Below, one piece after another: positions 43,707 to 54,478 of a stretch of DNA of 60,000 nt. The stretch comes from Symsagittifera roscoffensis (lineage: Eukaryota > Xenacoelomorpha > Acoela > Convolutidae), in the NCBI RefSeq assembly GCF_963678635.1, contig NC_087065.1, positions 2,110,001 through 2,170,000 of the forward strand, written 5' to 3'. Both the position numbers and the translations under genes were made by a program. The notes beneath the pieces were generated by a model. That model saw only the letters and a list, made by a program, of their open reading frames with translations, did no database searches and had not been told where the DNA came from. How positions within the stretch are numbered: position 1 is the stretch's first letter; the number at the start of each line of letters is the position of its first letter.

Positions 43707-46700
43707 ATTCGGCGAAGATGAAGTTGACCGGGGCTGGGTTAAATCTGAAAGCGAGTTCCCCAAGCAGTGCTGGAGACCACGCGACGATCAGGCGACGGAT
43801 GAAGACGGAAGAGGTGACTGGACGGTGCCGCAGCAGGACTACAGGCACCTCGTGGATAGATGGAAATTCCAGAAGACTTGAGGTGAGAGACCGGAAGTGT
43901 GAACTTGCCGGACTGCAGTGAGTAAAACTGAAAACTATTTCTCCCTCTCTCATATTCTAATCTTATTTGCGATATTTATAACTGCTTTAGAAACATCTCC
44001 ACCAGTAGGACGGGTAGAACCTGAGTGAAGTTTTTGGCGGAACACTTTACTGTTTAAATATAATGGTGGAGGCATTTCACAACGCCTTAAAAATTTTTCT
44101 TAGACTCTTAGTTGCTTCACTCAAGGAAGCAACCCTTGGTGATAACATAGATAAATTGATTATGTAAGAGTCTACAGAAACTGGAGCCGTAAACGATGGT
44201 GCATATAATTTGTGTCGAAAACTGGAGAGTAGTACAAGGCGGTGTAGTATAGCAGAAAAAGCGAAAGTCTAGTTAAGCAAAAACGGAAAAAATTGGTGTT
44301 AAAAGAGGGATTAGATATTAGACAAAGAGTCGAGGTTGAGGTGTTAAATTGATTATTTGTCTTAATAGAAAAACGGCGACTTAATCATTGTCATTAGCAT
44401 TATTCGGGAGAATAATAGTCTAGAAGGGAAGACTGTAAAATTGGTGAATCTACTGTATTTCATGCTATAGTAACCTGAGCGTAAGATTGATTCGTCATTA
44501 AGTTAAGCAGTAGAGCAAACAAAGGGTAAAGTTCGAAATAGTTGAATCTTCAAAGATATCGTCCCTCTTATGGCAGAAAACTCAGGTGAAGTAAAATCGG
44601 AGGATCCCCCCCAAATGGGAACTACAGTGGCTAGGTTTATGAATTTCATAGGACGGATACTAGAGATGATTTGACCCGGGCATGCAAAATTCATAAGCCC
44701 CGGACCCCGAGGCGCCAAGTGATAACGGCTCCCGGAAGTGCAAATGGCCCTATCAGAACACGGTAACTAGCGGTTCGAATGGAATCAAAATATAGTATGT
44801 CATAGACCTAGTTGAGGGCAGCTTAAGTTTAGAAACCCAGACCCCTCAGACACCCACTTCCAGTTTTGTGCCCTAAGTAAATAAACCACCCGTAACTTCC
44901 GGAAGTCGTTTCTCGGCCTCCAATGATTGCAGGGAGCTGAAACTTGGGAGGATGATAGGTAGTGGCAAGATACATCTTGTATTAAAACTTGAACCAAATC
45001 CGGTGGTTGGACCGGAAGCTACTAGCACTTGGAAAAACACCCCCATTGACCGGAAGTAGGCAATTTACGCGAAATAATGAGCAAGGGCATATCGATTTTA
45101 TTGCGGCAATGGACATAAAATACGGACCCGGAAAAAAGACCCCTAGTGATTGAAAACCCTCCGGCAACTCCTTCCGGTGTTAATAGTTTTTTCCCGGTAA
45201 AAGTGATAATGCACCTTAGAAATGGGATGAAGTATTAACGGGATAAGGATGAAACTTGGTAGTAAGGACCCCGATGGGATTCTGAACCCAAATATGGAAG
45301 TTTGACCCCGGTTGACCCCGGTTGACCCCTGTGTGACCTTAGGTTGACCTTTGGGCGTTTTGACCCCAAACTTGCATGGAAAGCCCCAATATTAACAGCG
45401 GAAAGTGGCGCAGTTCCCAGCCCAACCCCTGGAAATGAGAATGGGTCGCCTTGCTAAAATATGGGAGGAAAATTTATATAGTGGGAAGTAGAGCAGAAAC
45501 TGATAGAGTTATAGCTTTTACATTGCAACCTTGGACTAGTGGATTTAATTTAAAGTGAACTTGGCAAACATTGGGTTCAGTTTAGCTTGGCGAGTGATCT
45601 ATTAATAGCAATTCAACTAGACTAAAGAAAACCAGTCCCAGAAGAAATGGATATTAATAGGACCGTAACATGAGAGTTAAGTTTCCTAAATAGTATGAAT
45701 GGACGGGAAATCTATTTGGCTTCCCGGAGGTGACTTTTTGGTTTAATCCGACCCCTAATAGACGAACTACGCTCCCCTGATAGCTAGAAGGTCGGGATTG
45801 GAATTGAGTACAGATAGAAATTTTAGATGCTTGGAGCGAATCAGCTACCCATGAAAAAGGTCTCCCCTGCCCTTGTGAGGTCGGAACGTTAACGGGATAA
45901 TTGAATTAAAGACCTTGGGAGGATTACTGAGTAAACATAGCATGCTTTGGAGGTTGAGTTGAACTTGAGAGCTCAAGTTCACTGAGTTTAAGATTTAGTT
46001 GATTAGAATCGCATGACCTTTGTTTACTTGGTCAAATTGTGACAGCTACCGCATACCGGGTATCTAATAAGCGTGAAAAGATTGATAAAAAAACCGAAGT
46101 TGGAACGTGACGGAGTTGACAGGAGGAGTGATGTAGTTTTAAACATGTGCGGACGGGTGATTTAGGCGGATGTCAGGACTGATAGGGAATGGCGTGACTT
46201 AAGTAAAACTAAGTGAAAAGTAAGATAAGGAATTGGAGGGTACCGGAGAGCCTTTAAGAGTCAGAGCAGTTGGTAACTACTATTAAGGGTAGTTGGTTCT
46301 CGTCAGAGAAGAGAACAATTATTGCTTGTAAGCGAGTTGCATTGGAACCGAGTTAAGTACCGGGTTGAGACAGTTGTGCGAGCAAGTTGCGCTGAAACCC
46401 GAGTTTAGTACCGGGTTGAACTAGTTGTGTGAGCGAGTTTCTCTGCTAGCGTAGGCGACTTTTGAATCGAGGCAACCGAAAACTGACGAGCGATTGAACG
46501 AGACGGGAGCGGGCTGCAAAATAGAAGTTGCGAAATAGTAGAGCGATTGAACGGAGCGGGAGCGGGCTTCAAAATAGAAGTTGCGAAATAGTAGTTAGCT
46601 CAAAAAGGTTACTGTAAATTGCTTTGATTTCCTTTGCGACTGAGAATTTACTTTTGTGCCCACGATTTGCTGAAATAGCTAGATGCGTAAAAGGAGAGCC

Positions 46701-46906
46701 GAAATGAGCCTAAATTAAGGAGGAAGTTGCGTAATCCTTTGATCGGCCGATTTAGTCTGACCACCAACATAACCCTTTCGGGATTGTGGATCATATCGTC
46801 TCTTAGTGTCCCCCGCTGTTACACGGTTTTAAGGGGAGAAACTCTGCGGCAGTTGAGTAGAGTACAAGCGTGCTTAGAGGAGAAGACTTCCCGGAAAGAA
46901 TCTACA
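43707..46906 (+). repeat. Left LTR of the second element (5' truncated, 3.2 kb)
   Basis: It aligns with 50626-51467 (43707-44555) and with 51468-51647 (46727-46906). It ends GAATCTACA. The first 175 bp encode the C-terminus of the element's last ORF (DYRHLVDRWKFQKT then stop). A TATA-like TTTAAATATAATGG lies near 44055-44070. The middle, 44556-46726, exists only in this copy and is noncoding, with GACCCCGGTT repeated near 45300-45330. Confidence 0.75.
46331..46593 (+). repeat. Two tandem repeats in the left LTR
   Basis: A 50/51-bp unit with GTACCGGGTTGA occurs at 46331-46380 and 46381-46431. A 53-bp unit starting GAGCGATTGAACG and ending TTGCGAAATAGTA occurs at 46488-46540 and 46541-46593. 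Such pairs upstream of the 3' end of an LTR can be promoter or enhancer repeats. Confidence 0.8.
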
Positions 46907-46907
46907 T

Positions 46908-46921
46908 TGGCGCTCCTGGGT
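46908..46921 (+). other. Candidate primer binding site of the second element
   Basis: TGGCGCTCCTGGGT begins 1 nt after the LTR's CA. The first six bases match primer sites used with several tRNAs ending GCGCCA. The rest was not matched. Confidence 0.5.
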
Positions 46922-47005
46922 TGGCTTTCTTTATCGAGCGAATAACGATCTTTGGATTCGGCAACAACAAGTGTTGGACGAATAGACCAAACAACGAGGA
47001 GGAAA

Positions 47006-47545
47006 ATGGATCGAGACAATCAAGAAGCAAATGAAAAATTCTTCACAGCGAGAGTTGACGATTTGTTTCTGTTGAGAACCAAACTAGTAAGTGTGGGTTA
47101 TTCAAATTGGATCAACTACAACGATTTTAGAATGATGCATCCGATGTTGGAACTGAAGAGCTACTGCGGTCCAAGGTATGATGGCGCTGTCATTCATGGC
47201 TGGACAATCATGAAGTTGGAGTTAGGATCAATAAATGAAAAAATAGCAGTTATCGTTGTGGATAACTTGTTCAGAACCTTGTTGATCAGTCTCAGCACGC
47301 TGAAAAGAATATCAGAAATCAGGGTGGACTATCAACGGCGCTGTATTCATGCAGGCGATAGTTCAGTGCCATTGCTGAAAGAGATTGGCCCTCCCATGGA
47401 TGAAAGCAGAATGAGGCAGATTATGGCTCCCTCGACTATCCCAGAATGCCGACAGGAGAAGTTGGAGGAGGAGATTTTGCCCCCAGATCGGAATGGGCTA
47501 ACAAGGGATGAACTTTCGTTTGGGGCAGTGTGTGTGACAAAATAA
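47006..47545 (+). pseudogene. Retropepsin-like unit 1 (start of the polyprotein)
   Basis: First coding unit after the PBS, start at ATG 47006 (MDRDNQEANEKFF). The fold signature reads as two halves: LVSVGYSNWINYNDF, at the place of the catalytic loop, and GWTIMKLELGSINEKIAVIV with RVDYQRRCIHAG, the second-half strands. The usual D-T/S-G-A is S-V-G-Y here, so the catalytic Asp is missing. A 60-residue tail is charged (ECRQEKLEEEILPPDR). The frame closes at TAA 47543-47545 and the next unit is in another frame after a short region with several stops. The retropepsin call rests on pattern similarity to the clearest unit (49241-49581). Role unknown; without catalysis it may act in binding or assembly. 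Confidence 0.55.
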
Positions 47546-47574
47546 TATGTATAACAGTAAATAAATAGTATAAC

Positions 47575-48072
47575 ATTGAGATTGACAATAGGACAGATTG
47601 CAACTTGATATCCGAAGGTTTGCTTGAACCCCTCGGGTGCGAAGACGCTGTCCGGAGATTCAATGGAAAGTTGAAAGTAACGTTCAATGGAAAAGAACGA
47701 AAGGTCGAGGCCCTCGGATACATCAGAACAAGAGTCGGATTCTGTAGCTTTCAGGGAACCTTCATGTTGGTCGTTTTCAGTAACCGAATTCTCGATTCGG
47801 ATGTAGTCCTGAGTGCTCAGGGACTTGCGGATTGTCACAAGTTATTCGTGAGCCACGGAAAAAGAGCGCTGTGTCACGAGAGCAACCTAATTGAGCCGAC
47901 ACCAGTAGTTTTCGAGAAACTACCGAAGACATCGACGATCATGCTGGACGAGGAAACGCTTGGGAAGAAAAAGAAATTGATGCGGAATGCCGAAGAATCG
48001 AAGAAGCCGAATACGGGAATGGTCAATGAATGGACCACGCCAGTCGAACCCGATTCAACGACGGCGACTTAA
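47575..48072 (+). pseudogene. Retropepsin-like unit 2
   Basis: Frame 1 reads IDNRTDCNLISEGLLEPLGC, close to the V-D-T-G-A-x-x-N-L-I-S pattern of retropepsins but with the Gly replaced by Arg. Then KVTFNGKERKVEALGYIRTR and FMLVVFSNRILDSDVVLSAQ form the second half. The tail is Lys-rich (EETLGKKKKLMRN). It is closed by TAA 48070-48072, and the same frame goes on into unit 3, so a single substitution separates them. No ATG begins the unit; it was part of a longer protein. Confidence 0.6.
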
Positions 48073-48765
48073 TCGAGACGAAATGAAAACGAAGATTCAT
48101 CGGGCAGTAGAATGCTGCTGGAAGCGGCTGAAGGCCCAACCGAAGTTAACCCGAAGCAGAACTTGATCGATGGGTTTGTGGACAACCTTCTATTTCGGAT
48201 GGAGCTGGAAGAGACTACTGCCGTCCATATGATGAATGTAGGTGCTTTCATGATCCTGGAATCTTCCCCTCAGCTTCAGGCGTTCAACGGGAAAATTCAT
48301 GAACGCTGAGATGATCAGGTTAGTGGCGTTGTTGTTTTGGGCCAGGGAGAAGTGGATATGCAGATTGGGACATTCACCGAGCGGCTGGATGTTGTTGTGG
48401 TGGCAGCTACCAGAGGGGTGCTCTGAACTGGGAGGGAAGAAACGGTTGAGGTGATCACCGTAGATTGCGAAGAGATGATCCCACATTACTTCGAAGTTGT
48501 GCTTGACGGGGGCAGAAACCCCGAGGTCCCAAGAGCAACGAGCAAAGGAAAAGACAAAACCAAGCTATCCACGAAGGGCTGGGTGTATTGGCAGAACCTG
48601 TTGGCAAAGATGGCATCACATCAAGACGTCGTAGCGTTGAAGCAGAGCTTACTGCACGTGCTGAGACCAAATGTTCCGATTCTGTACCTAGCGAGGGTAA
48701 AAATGAAACTCGCAGGAGGTGGTGAATGCGTTCGCAAATGGCGTGTACATGGACACAGAACTTGA
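48073..48765 (+). pseudogene. Retropepsin-like unit 3 and linker
   Basis: Same frame as unit 2. It reads GFVDNLLFRMELEETTAVHM, PQLQAFNGKIHER, a TGA at 48307-48309, then VVVLGQGEVDMQIGTFTERL and DVVVVAATRGVL before TGA 48424. The order of strands again fits half one and half two of a retropepsin, with E-E-T-T where D-T-G is expected. The linker to 48765 is charged and helical-looking (NLLAKMASHQDVVALKQSLL). Confidence 0.5.
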
Positions 48766-49132
48766 CGACGAGGTTGCGGGCAACTTGCTGCGACTGGAAG
48801 TTTACGAGACGTTGCAGCCGCGGCCGGCTATACTACCGTTCAGCGGGAGATTGATTGGAAGATGTGACGAAAAAGTCCGAGATGTCGAATTGTTGGGATA
48901 AATTTCGGTGGAAATCAAGTTGGGGAGACTGAAGACGACATTCCCAGCAGTACTCGAAAATCACGAGATGGACACGGACATGGTTTTGAATACTCGATGG
49001 ATGAACGAATGTTTAGGAAGTTTCTACGATGAGAAGTCAAAGAAATTTTTCACGAGTTCCGACTCAAGTTCGGCGGTTTCATTCGAAAGTTGCAGAAAAT
49101 TGAATCCGCAGAGGAGCCTCAGACACAAGTAG
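48719..49132 (+). pseudogene. Retropepsin-like unit 4
   Basis: Frame 2 reads ELDDEVAGNLLRLEVYETLQ at the catalytic-loop position, LPFSGRLIGRCDEKVRDVEL, TAA 48899-48901, then ISVEIKLGRLKTTFPAVLEN and DTDMVLNTRWMNECLG. The D-T-G is D-D-E. It overlaps the end of the previous frame and the start of the next, so frame changes separate it from both neighbours. Confidence 0.55.
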
Positions 49133-49581
49133 TAGACCGGAAAGACGGAGATGACAAGATGATGGTGGGACGTCAAATGAAGGTGTCACGAGTTGTGGCC
49201 CCCGAGAATGCGAGGAAGGAATTTAGTGAATCGACTCCTGTGGAGACAAACGACAGGTACTGGATGCCCATCAGAGCATTCACGAAAGGCTATGTCAACG
49301 ACAGGGCTGCTATAGTGGAACTGGATCCGAACCTTGAATGGACCCTGTTAAGCTACAAAGCCTACCGGTCGATTGGATCAGAGGTGCCTCTGAGACAGGC
49401 CGAGACAATTCTAGAGACAAAAACTGGAGACAGTTGGGATGTAGTCGGCAAAGCGTCGATCGTGCTGCAGCTGGGACAGTTTCACAGAAGGACCGATGTC
49501 TTGGTGATCGATGGACTGGATGTTGATCTAATACTTGGACTCGTTGGTATGAACGGAATGAAGATTTCGTTTTCGACATGA
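49090..49581 (+). pseudogene. Retropepsin-like unit 5 (clearest copy)
   Basis: The best match to the retropepsin fold. RAFTKGYVNDRAAIVELDPN leads into the catalytic position, where D-T-G-A is replaced (VELDPNLEWTLLSYKAYRSI). Then WDVVGKASIVLQLGQFHRRT, DVLVIDGLD and VDLILGLVGMNGMKISF, which is the I-L-G-L strand and its follow-up in Ty3/Gypsy proteases. The N-terminal 50 residues are charged and non-conserved. Ends at TGA 49579-49581. As in all five units, the active site is lost although the rest of the fold is preserved. Confidence 0.7.
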
Positions 49582-50800
49582 GGAAAGAAGTTCTGAAAAC
49601 TGGAACGAAGTTCAGTAGTCTAAATCAGGTTAGATTCAGATGTCCTGGGAGACCGAGATTTCGGGTCCGACATGGAATGGATTCAGGCAGAGAATGCGTC
49701 AATGCAGCTGCGACTACAGACTCCTGTGACAAGGTGCTGTTTTATCACGAGGGTGCGGGATCTGGTACAGAATAGACTGAGATCGGAAGTGGCGAATCGG
49801 CGATGGTTGACGACGTCACCGAGCGAGTCGACATCTAAGTTTCCAAAAGTAGCGGTCAAGAAAACGAATATAAGGGAATGAGTCATGGCCATTGAGAGAA
49901 GGTGATCTGGGGAATTGCGAACCCGACGACAACTCAATGGAACGTGTTTGCCCGACGGAGATGGGACAAAATGAGAAATCGGTCGATGAACATAGTAAAG
50001 AGAATGCTGTAGTAATAGGCGAGGTTACGAGTGGAAAAGTTTTTGAAGTGGGGGAGTCAACGCGTGGATTTGGATTATTTCCCCGTTTCTTTCCAATTTT
50101 GAGTCGCCGAATTACATTCTTGCTGTCACACACAAATGGCAAGCGAAGCGTACTCTCGATAATTGGACGGGAGAGAAGAGAAATAACGATTGCTCAGGGC
50201 GGGAATGAGAACAAAACTAAAGGCTCCTTCGACGGGTCTGATGATGATGAGTTGAGTTTTGACGAAGACGAGGAGGCAGATGGTTTCCTGAGAAGTGGGG
50301 ACAATGCCTCTGTGGGAGGACAGATGATGAGTGAAACCGTCCAAAGGCGAGATGACAATAACACGGACAAAACAAAAACCACTTGGGCTGAATTGTGCCA
50401 AAAGATGACGGAAACGAAGTGCGAACACAGATCGTCTACGAAAGTATGGGACGAACGTCAAAATCTGCAAGCGATTAGCAGATCAGAAGGTTCCTTCAGG
50501 TCTTTCAAGCGATGCCGAATAGACGAAGAACGAGGTGGATTCGACGACAGAAGGGAAGTGGGGCCTAAAGAAAAGAAGGCTGCCTACTTCCATAACTTAA
50601 CTGATCGATGGAAAAGCGTGGACTCATTCGGCGAAGATGAAGTTGACCGGGGTTGGGTTAAATCTGAAAGCGAGTTCCCCAAGCAGTGCTGGCGACCACG
50701 CGACGATCAGGCGACGGATGAAGACGGAGGAGGTGACTGGACGGTGCCGCAGCATGACTACAGGCACCTCGTGGATAGATGGAAATTGCAGAAGACTTGA
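49582..50800 (+). pseudogene. C-terminal region of the second element's polyprotein, unknown family
   Basis: A first stretch (to 49881) is a basic, Arg-rich frame (RLQTPVTRCCFITRVRDLVQ). The main frame, 49892-50800, is a 302-codon highly charged protein with an acidic patch (DGSDDDELSFDEDEEADG) and two similar short motifs near the end (FHNLTDRWKSVD and YRHLVDRWKLQ). The last 73 codons lie within the right LTR, and the same C-terminus is present as a remnant in the left LTR (43707-43879). No RT, RNase H or integrase motif. The frame is clean across 0.9 kb. Confidence 0.6.
50567..50579 (+). other. Polypurine tract of the second element
   Basis: AAAGAAAAGAAGG, then C, then TG of the right LTR at 50581. 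It fits a plus-strand primer site and fixes the LTR start. Confidence 0.65.
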
Positions 50801-51647
50801 GCTGAGAGACCGAAAGTGTGAACTTGCCGGACTGCAGTGAGTAAAACTGAAAACTCTTTCTCCATCTCTCACATTCTAATCTCATTTGCGATATTTATAA
50901 TTGCTTTAGAAACATCTCCACCAGTATAGAACCTGAGTGAAATTTTTGGCGGAACACTTTACTGTTTAAATATAATGGCGGAGGCTTTTCACAACGCCTT
51001 AAAAATCTTTCTTAGACTCTTAGTTGCTTCACTCAAGGAAGCAACCCTTGGTGATAACATAGATAAATTGATTATGTAAGAGTCTACGGAAATTGGAGCC
51101 GTAAACGATTGTGCATTTAAGTTGTGTCGAAAACTGGAGAGTAGTACAAGGCCGTGTAGTATAGCAGAAGAAGCGAAAGTCTAGCTAAGCAAAAACGGAA
51201 AAAATTGGTGTTAAAAGAGGAATTAGATATTAGACAAAGAGTCGAGGTTGAGGTGTTAGATTGGTTATTTGTCCTAATAGAAAAACGGCGACTTAATCGT
51301 TGTCAATAGCATTATTCGGGAGAATAATAGCCTAGAAGAGAAGACTGTAGAATTGGTGAATCTACTGTATTTCATGCTATAGTAACCTGAGCGTAAGATT
51401 GATTCGTCATTAAGTTAAGCAGTAGAGCAAACAAAGGGTAAATTTCGAAATAGTTGAATCTTCAAAGTTGCGTAATCCTTTGATCGGCCGATTTAGTCTG
51501 ACCACCAACATAACCCTTTCGGGATTGTGGATCATATCGTGTCTTAGTGTCCCCCGCTATTACACGGTATTAAGGGGAGAAACTCTGCGGCAGTTAAGTA
51601 GAGTAGAAGCGTGCTTAGAGGAGAAGACTCCCAGGAAAGAATCTACA
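50581..51647 (+). repeat. Right LTR of the second element with a 2171-bp internal deletion
   Basis: TGCCTACTTCC at the start and GAATCTACA at the end. Compared with the left LTR, 44556-46726 is missing, with an AAG microhomology at the junction (TCTTCAAAG joined to TTGCGTAATCC at 51467/51468). Confidence 0.75.
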
Positions 51648-53538
51648 CTTCCGAAAACTTGCCTGAATGTCCTGTGACGAGGGTTGTCTGTTTAAAATGG
51701 CTGATGATTCAATTGCGACAAGGTCGTGTTAATTATTTCATTTTGTACAACCAATTGTTTGAAGTAGCTCTAACAACTTCCTTATCCACTAAGTACATAA
51801 TTTCATTGTTTTTAAGGAAAGTTTTTTTTTCTAAGAACAACCAATCGCATTCATTATATTACGCTCTGCATTACTGAACGTCTTTTTCTTCTCTACTATC
51901 TCGGCAATTGACGAAAAACTTTTATTGAGCTCAGCTTCAACTTTTTTAACGTAAATTTTTGGCCATTTTATTTGGCTGGTGCCTAAACGGCGCTTTTGTG
52001 ACGATGGTTGAATGCGCGGGTGCAGAAAAAAATTGAACAAATGCGCAAGCTGGTAAAAAAAAAAAAATTTTTGCAGACGAGTTTGATCAAATTGTAACAT
52101 CGTAAATTTTCAACAAAGAGCAGCGTGGATGTGACAGGGAGGTATGCTTTGAAGCTAATGGGAAAGTTATACAATCTCTCGGTAGGGATCGTTCGGAGCT
52201 GAGCTCTATCACCCGAATGTCAGACTACCTATAAGAGAATTCGGAAAATCAATTGAAATCGAGCCACTCAACACCAAAGTCGTGGAAAGATTTTGCGAGT
52301 GACACCCTTCTCGGGTCCGAGATGGAAACCTAATTTGGGAAACAAATTTGGGAAATAAATTTGGTAACGAGCGAGTTGGTCGACTTCTTGAGATTAAAAC
52401 AACACCTGAGAGAGATTTTTTGAGGTACAAAGCCCCCTCGCCTACCCTCGTACTTCCCCAACCCCCGGGTGTCAAAAATACGTGTGTCATTAGCGACAAG
52501 AAATGTAGCATTTTTTAATTTCATGTTTTGGATAACGGAATTGATGCTTGGTGGGTGGGCCGAATTTTGCTAGAAACTAAGGTAAGTAAATAATGTAATG
52601 TAATACAAACCAAACTTGATATAACGGGATTAATTATTTGCGGATTAAATGAGCTTGCATAAACATGAAAAGAACTTTTAAAAAACTGCAACACTGCTAT
52701 TTTTTTCTGCTATTTTGGTGTTGACGAAAGTTTTTTTTTCAATTTCAGTTTGCTATGATGTAAATAACAGAACTCGAGTTTCTGAAGTTGTGTCAAGTTT
52801 GGTTCGTATTACCTTACATTATTTACTGTTTCTGATAGAACGTTACTTTGTGGTAGCTAATTCTTTTTTTTGCAAATAAAAGAACAAAAAGTAAGAAGTG
52901 AATTAATCTCAAAGTTGAAACGTTTAATAAGTGAGAGAACGAAACAAGATGAACATCATCAAACACCTGTTATGAAATTTAGGTTAAATTAATCAAAAGT
53001 AAAAACTGAATCACAACGTTGCTCGTAACAGAAAAAATTTTAATTTGCTAAGATAAACAGTAATAGCTCATTTTCTGCCCTGAAGAGAAAAATGTTTACA
53101 ATTTTGCGATAATTAACTAAATAAAACGAATGGAGATTTGGCACCAAAGTACGTTTAAGAGTTTGAAAACATAAACCTAAATTAAAGTTTTTAAACGGAT
53201 TTTGGTACAGTTGGGGTTTCTTAATGCGAGGGACTTACAATTGATTCTTCAGTTAATTCAATTTAAACTGCAAGATTGAAACTTAAAGATAAGAAACTAA
53301 TTCCAATGAGTAGCACTGATGAAGTGAATTGAAAACTAAGTTTATGTAGAAACTTTACAAAACTGATTTAGAAAAGAGGAATTTTAAGTTTTCAGTTTTT
53401 GTCTTCTTGTATGAGATTTTCTAAATCCGTGTTTTTGTCTTCTCGTATAAAATTTTTCTAATGCCGCGTTAATTTGTTCGCTTTTTATGTCCGCATTGTC
53501 GTCTAAGTCATCAATCACTATTCTTAGGGACTGATCGG
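51648..53538. other. Intergenic sequence, nothing recognised
   Basis: AT-rich with a GC-richer patch at 52120-52480. No domain could be recognised in either strand of that patch. Confidence 0.45.
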
Positions 53539-54478
53539 TTGAATAAAGGGACTGAATGTCTGATGAGGAGATATTTGAAGCCGTGGCTGAATCGTCCGAA
53601 GGATTTAAGCATTCTGCGACCGATTATCTCTCATTTGTGGGATTGTGGTCCAGTAAAACGGAGTACGCTGCGGATCCTGAAGGTTCGCTTATCGGATCTA
53701 GAATACCTTAAAAGAGCCTCTTACCACAAAACTTTGGCTGACCCTCATTTGGGCTTGACCTACTCAATAAGGTTTCATTACAAGTTTGAGTAGTCTTCTC
53801 TTGTTCCGTTGTGACCTCATCAGATGAATCGACAATCTCGTAGGTCGGGGAACTCACCGACGAATCCCCTGTTTGTTTTGGCTCACTTCTATCCGGCGGA
53901 TTGGTAGAGGGTTTGTACACTTGTGATGGCTCTGAATGTAATGGGGCTAGATTTGTTTCGTCACAGCGTCTAAGATACTGATAGAGCATTCAGAAATATG
54001 CAGTTCCGTAGTCTGTTCAACTTAAATTTCAGATTTTGTAATATCCAGAAATAGAGGCGAAAGAGAAAAAGCTTTGAAGGTCTCTGACTCATTAGTGTGT
54101 TCCGTAATATAGCGCTCCCTAACAATGTCTCTACATGGGAAACCTCCGGCCATCCCTTACCAATCGCTAATATCTGTTGTACCACATTAAATTACCTGTG
54201 TTGTGAGTTATCTTATTCGCTTGTAGAGGTTGTCTTCTTGGAGTCATCCTATTCGCTTGTCTTCTTGTGGGGTTCTGCGATGAGTTTGATGTTCTTTTCC
54301 TGGCGTTGTTATCGGATGTAGCCATCTCCATCTCTTGACTTGTTTTGGGGCCTGGTCTTCTGAATTCTGATGGCTTCTTCTGATTAGTCCGCTCTGTACT
54401 TACTTCATTATCATGGTTAGAAAAGATTAGGAGAGATATTTGATTGATAAGATTGAACCTTTTTTTACTGCTCTTCAT
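53539..54478. other. Possible decayed coding remnants, low support
   Basis: A plus-strand frame at 53539-53793 (84 codons) and minus-strand frames at 53708-53989 and 54167-54478 have more balanced composition than the flanks. The minus frame at 54196-54478 is basic and Thr/Asn/Arg-rich and ends at a donor-like CAG|GTAATT (GT at 54195-54194). The next possible acceptor does not keep the phase. No family recognised. Confidence 0.25.

Larger units (their letters stand above)
43707..51647 (+). mobile_element. Second LTR element (7.9 kb), no reverse transcriptase, five retropepsin-like domains
   Basis: Left LTR 43707-46906, PBS-like TGGCGC at 46908, coding interior 47006-50800, polypurine tract AAAGAAAAGAAGG at 50567-50579, right LTR 50581-51647 (TG...CA). 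The repeats differ by about 4 to 5 percent, so it is older than the large element. The left LTR lacks its first 45 bp and the right LTR lacks 2171 internal bp. There is no RT, RNase H or integrase, so it would depend on enzymes in trans, like LARD-type elements, but unlike those it has a coding interior. Confidence 0.75.

Noticed and set aside
44556-46726. Intron in the left LTR of the second element
   Set aside because: The ends are not GT and AG, and the AAG microhomology points to a deletion in the other copy.
47347-47838. 163-codon minus-strand frame opposite retropepsin-like units 1 and 2
   Set aside because: It is antisense to frames with recognisable strand patterns and has no motif of its own.
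50126-50470. 114-codon minus-strand frame opposite the acidic region of the second element
   Set aside because: Shadow of the acidic plus-strand frame. Ser/Phe/Arg-rich composition only.
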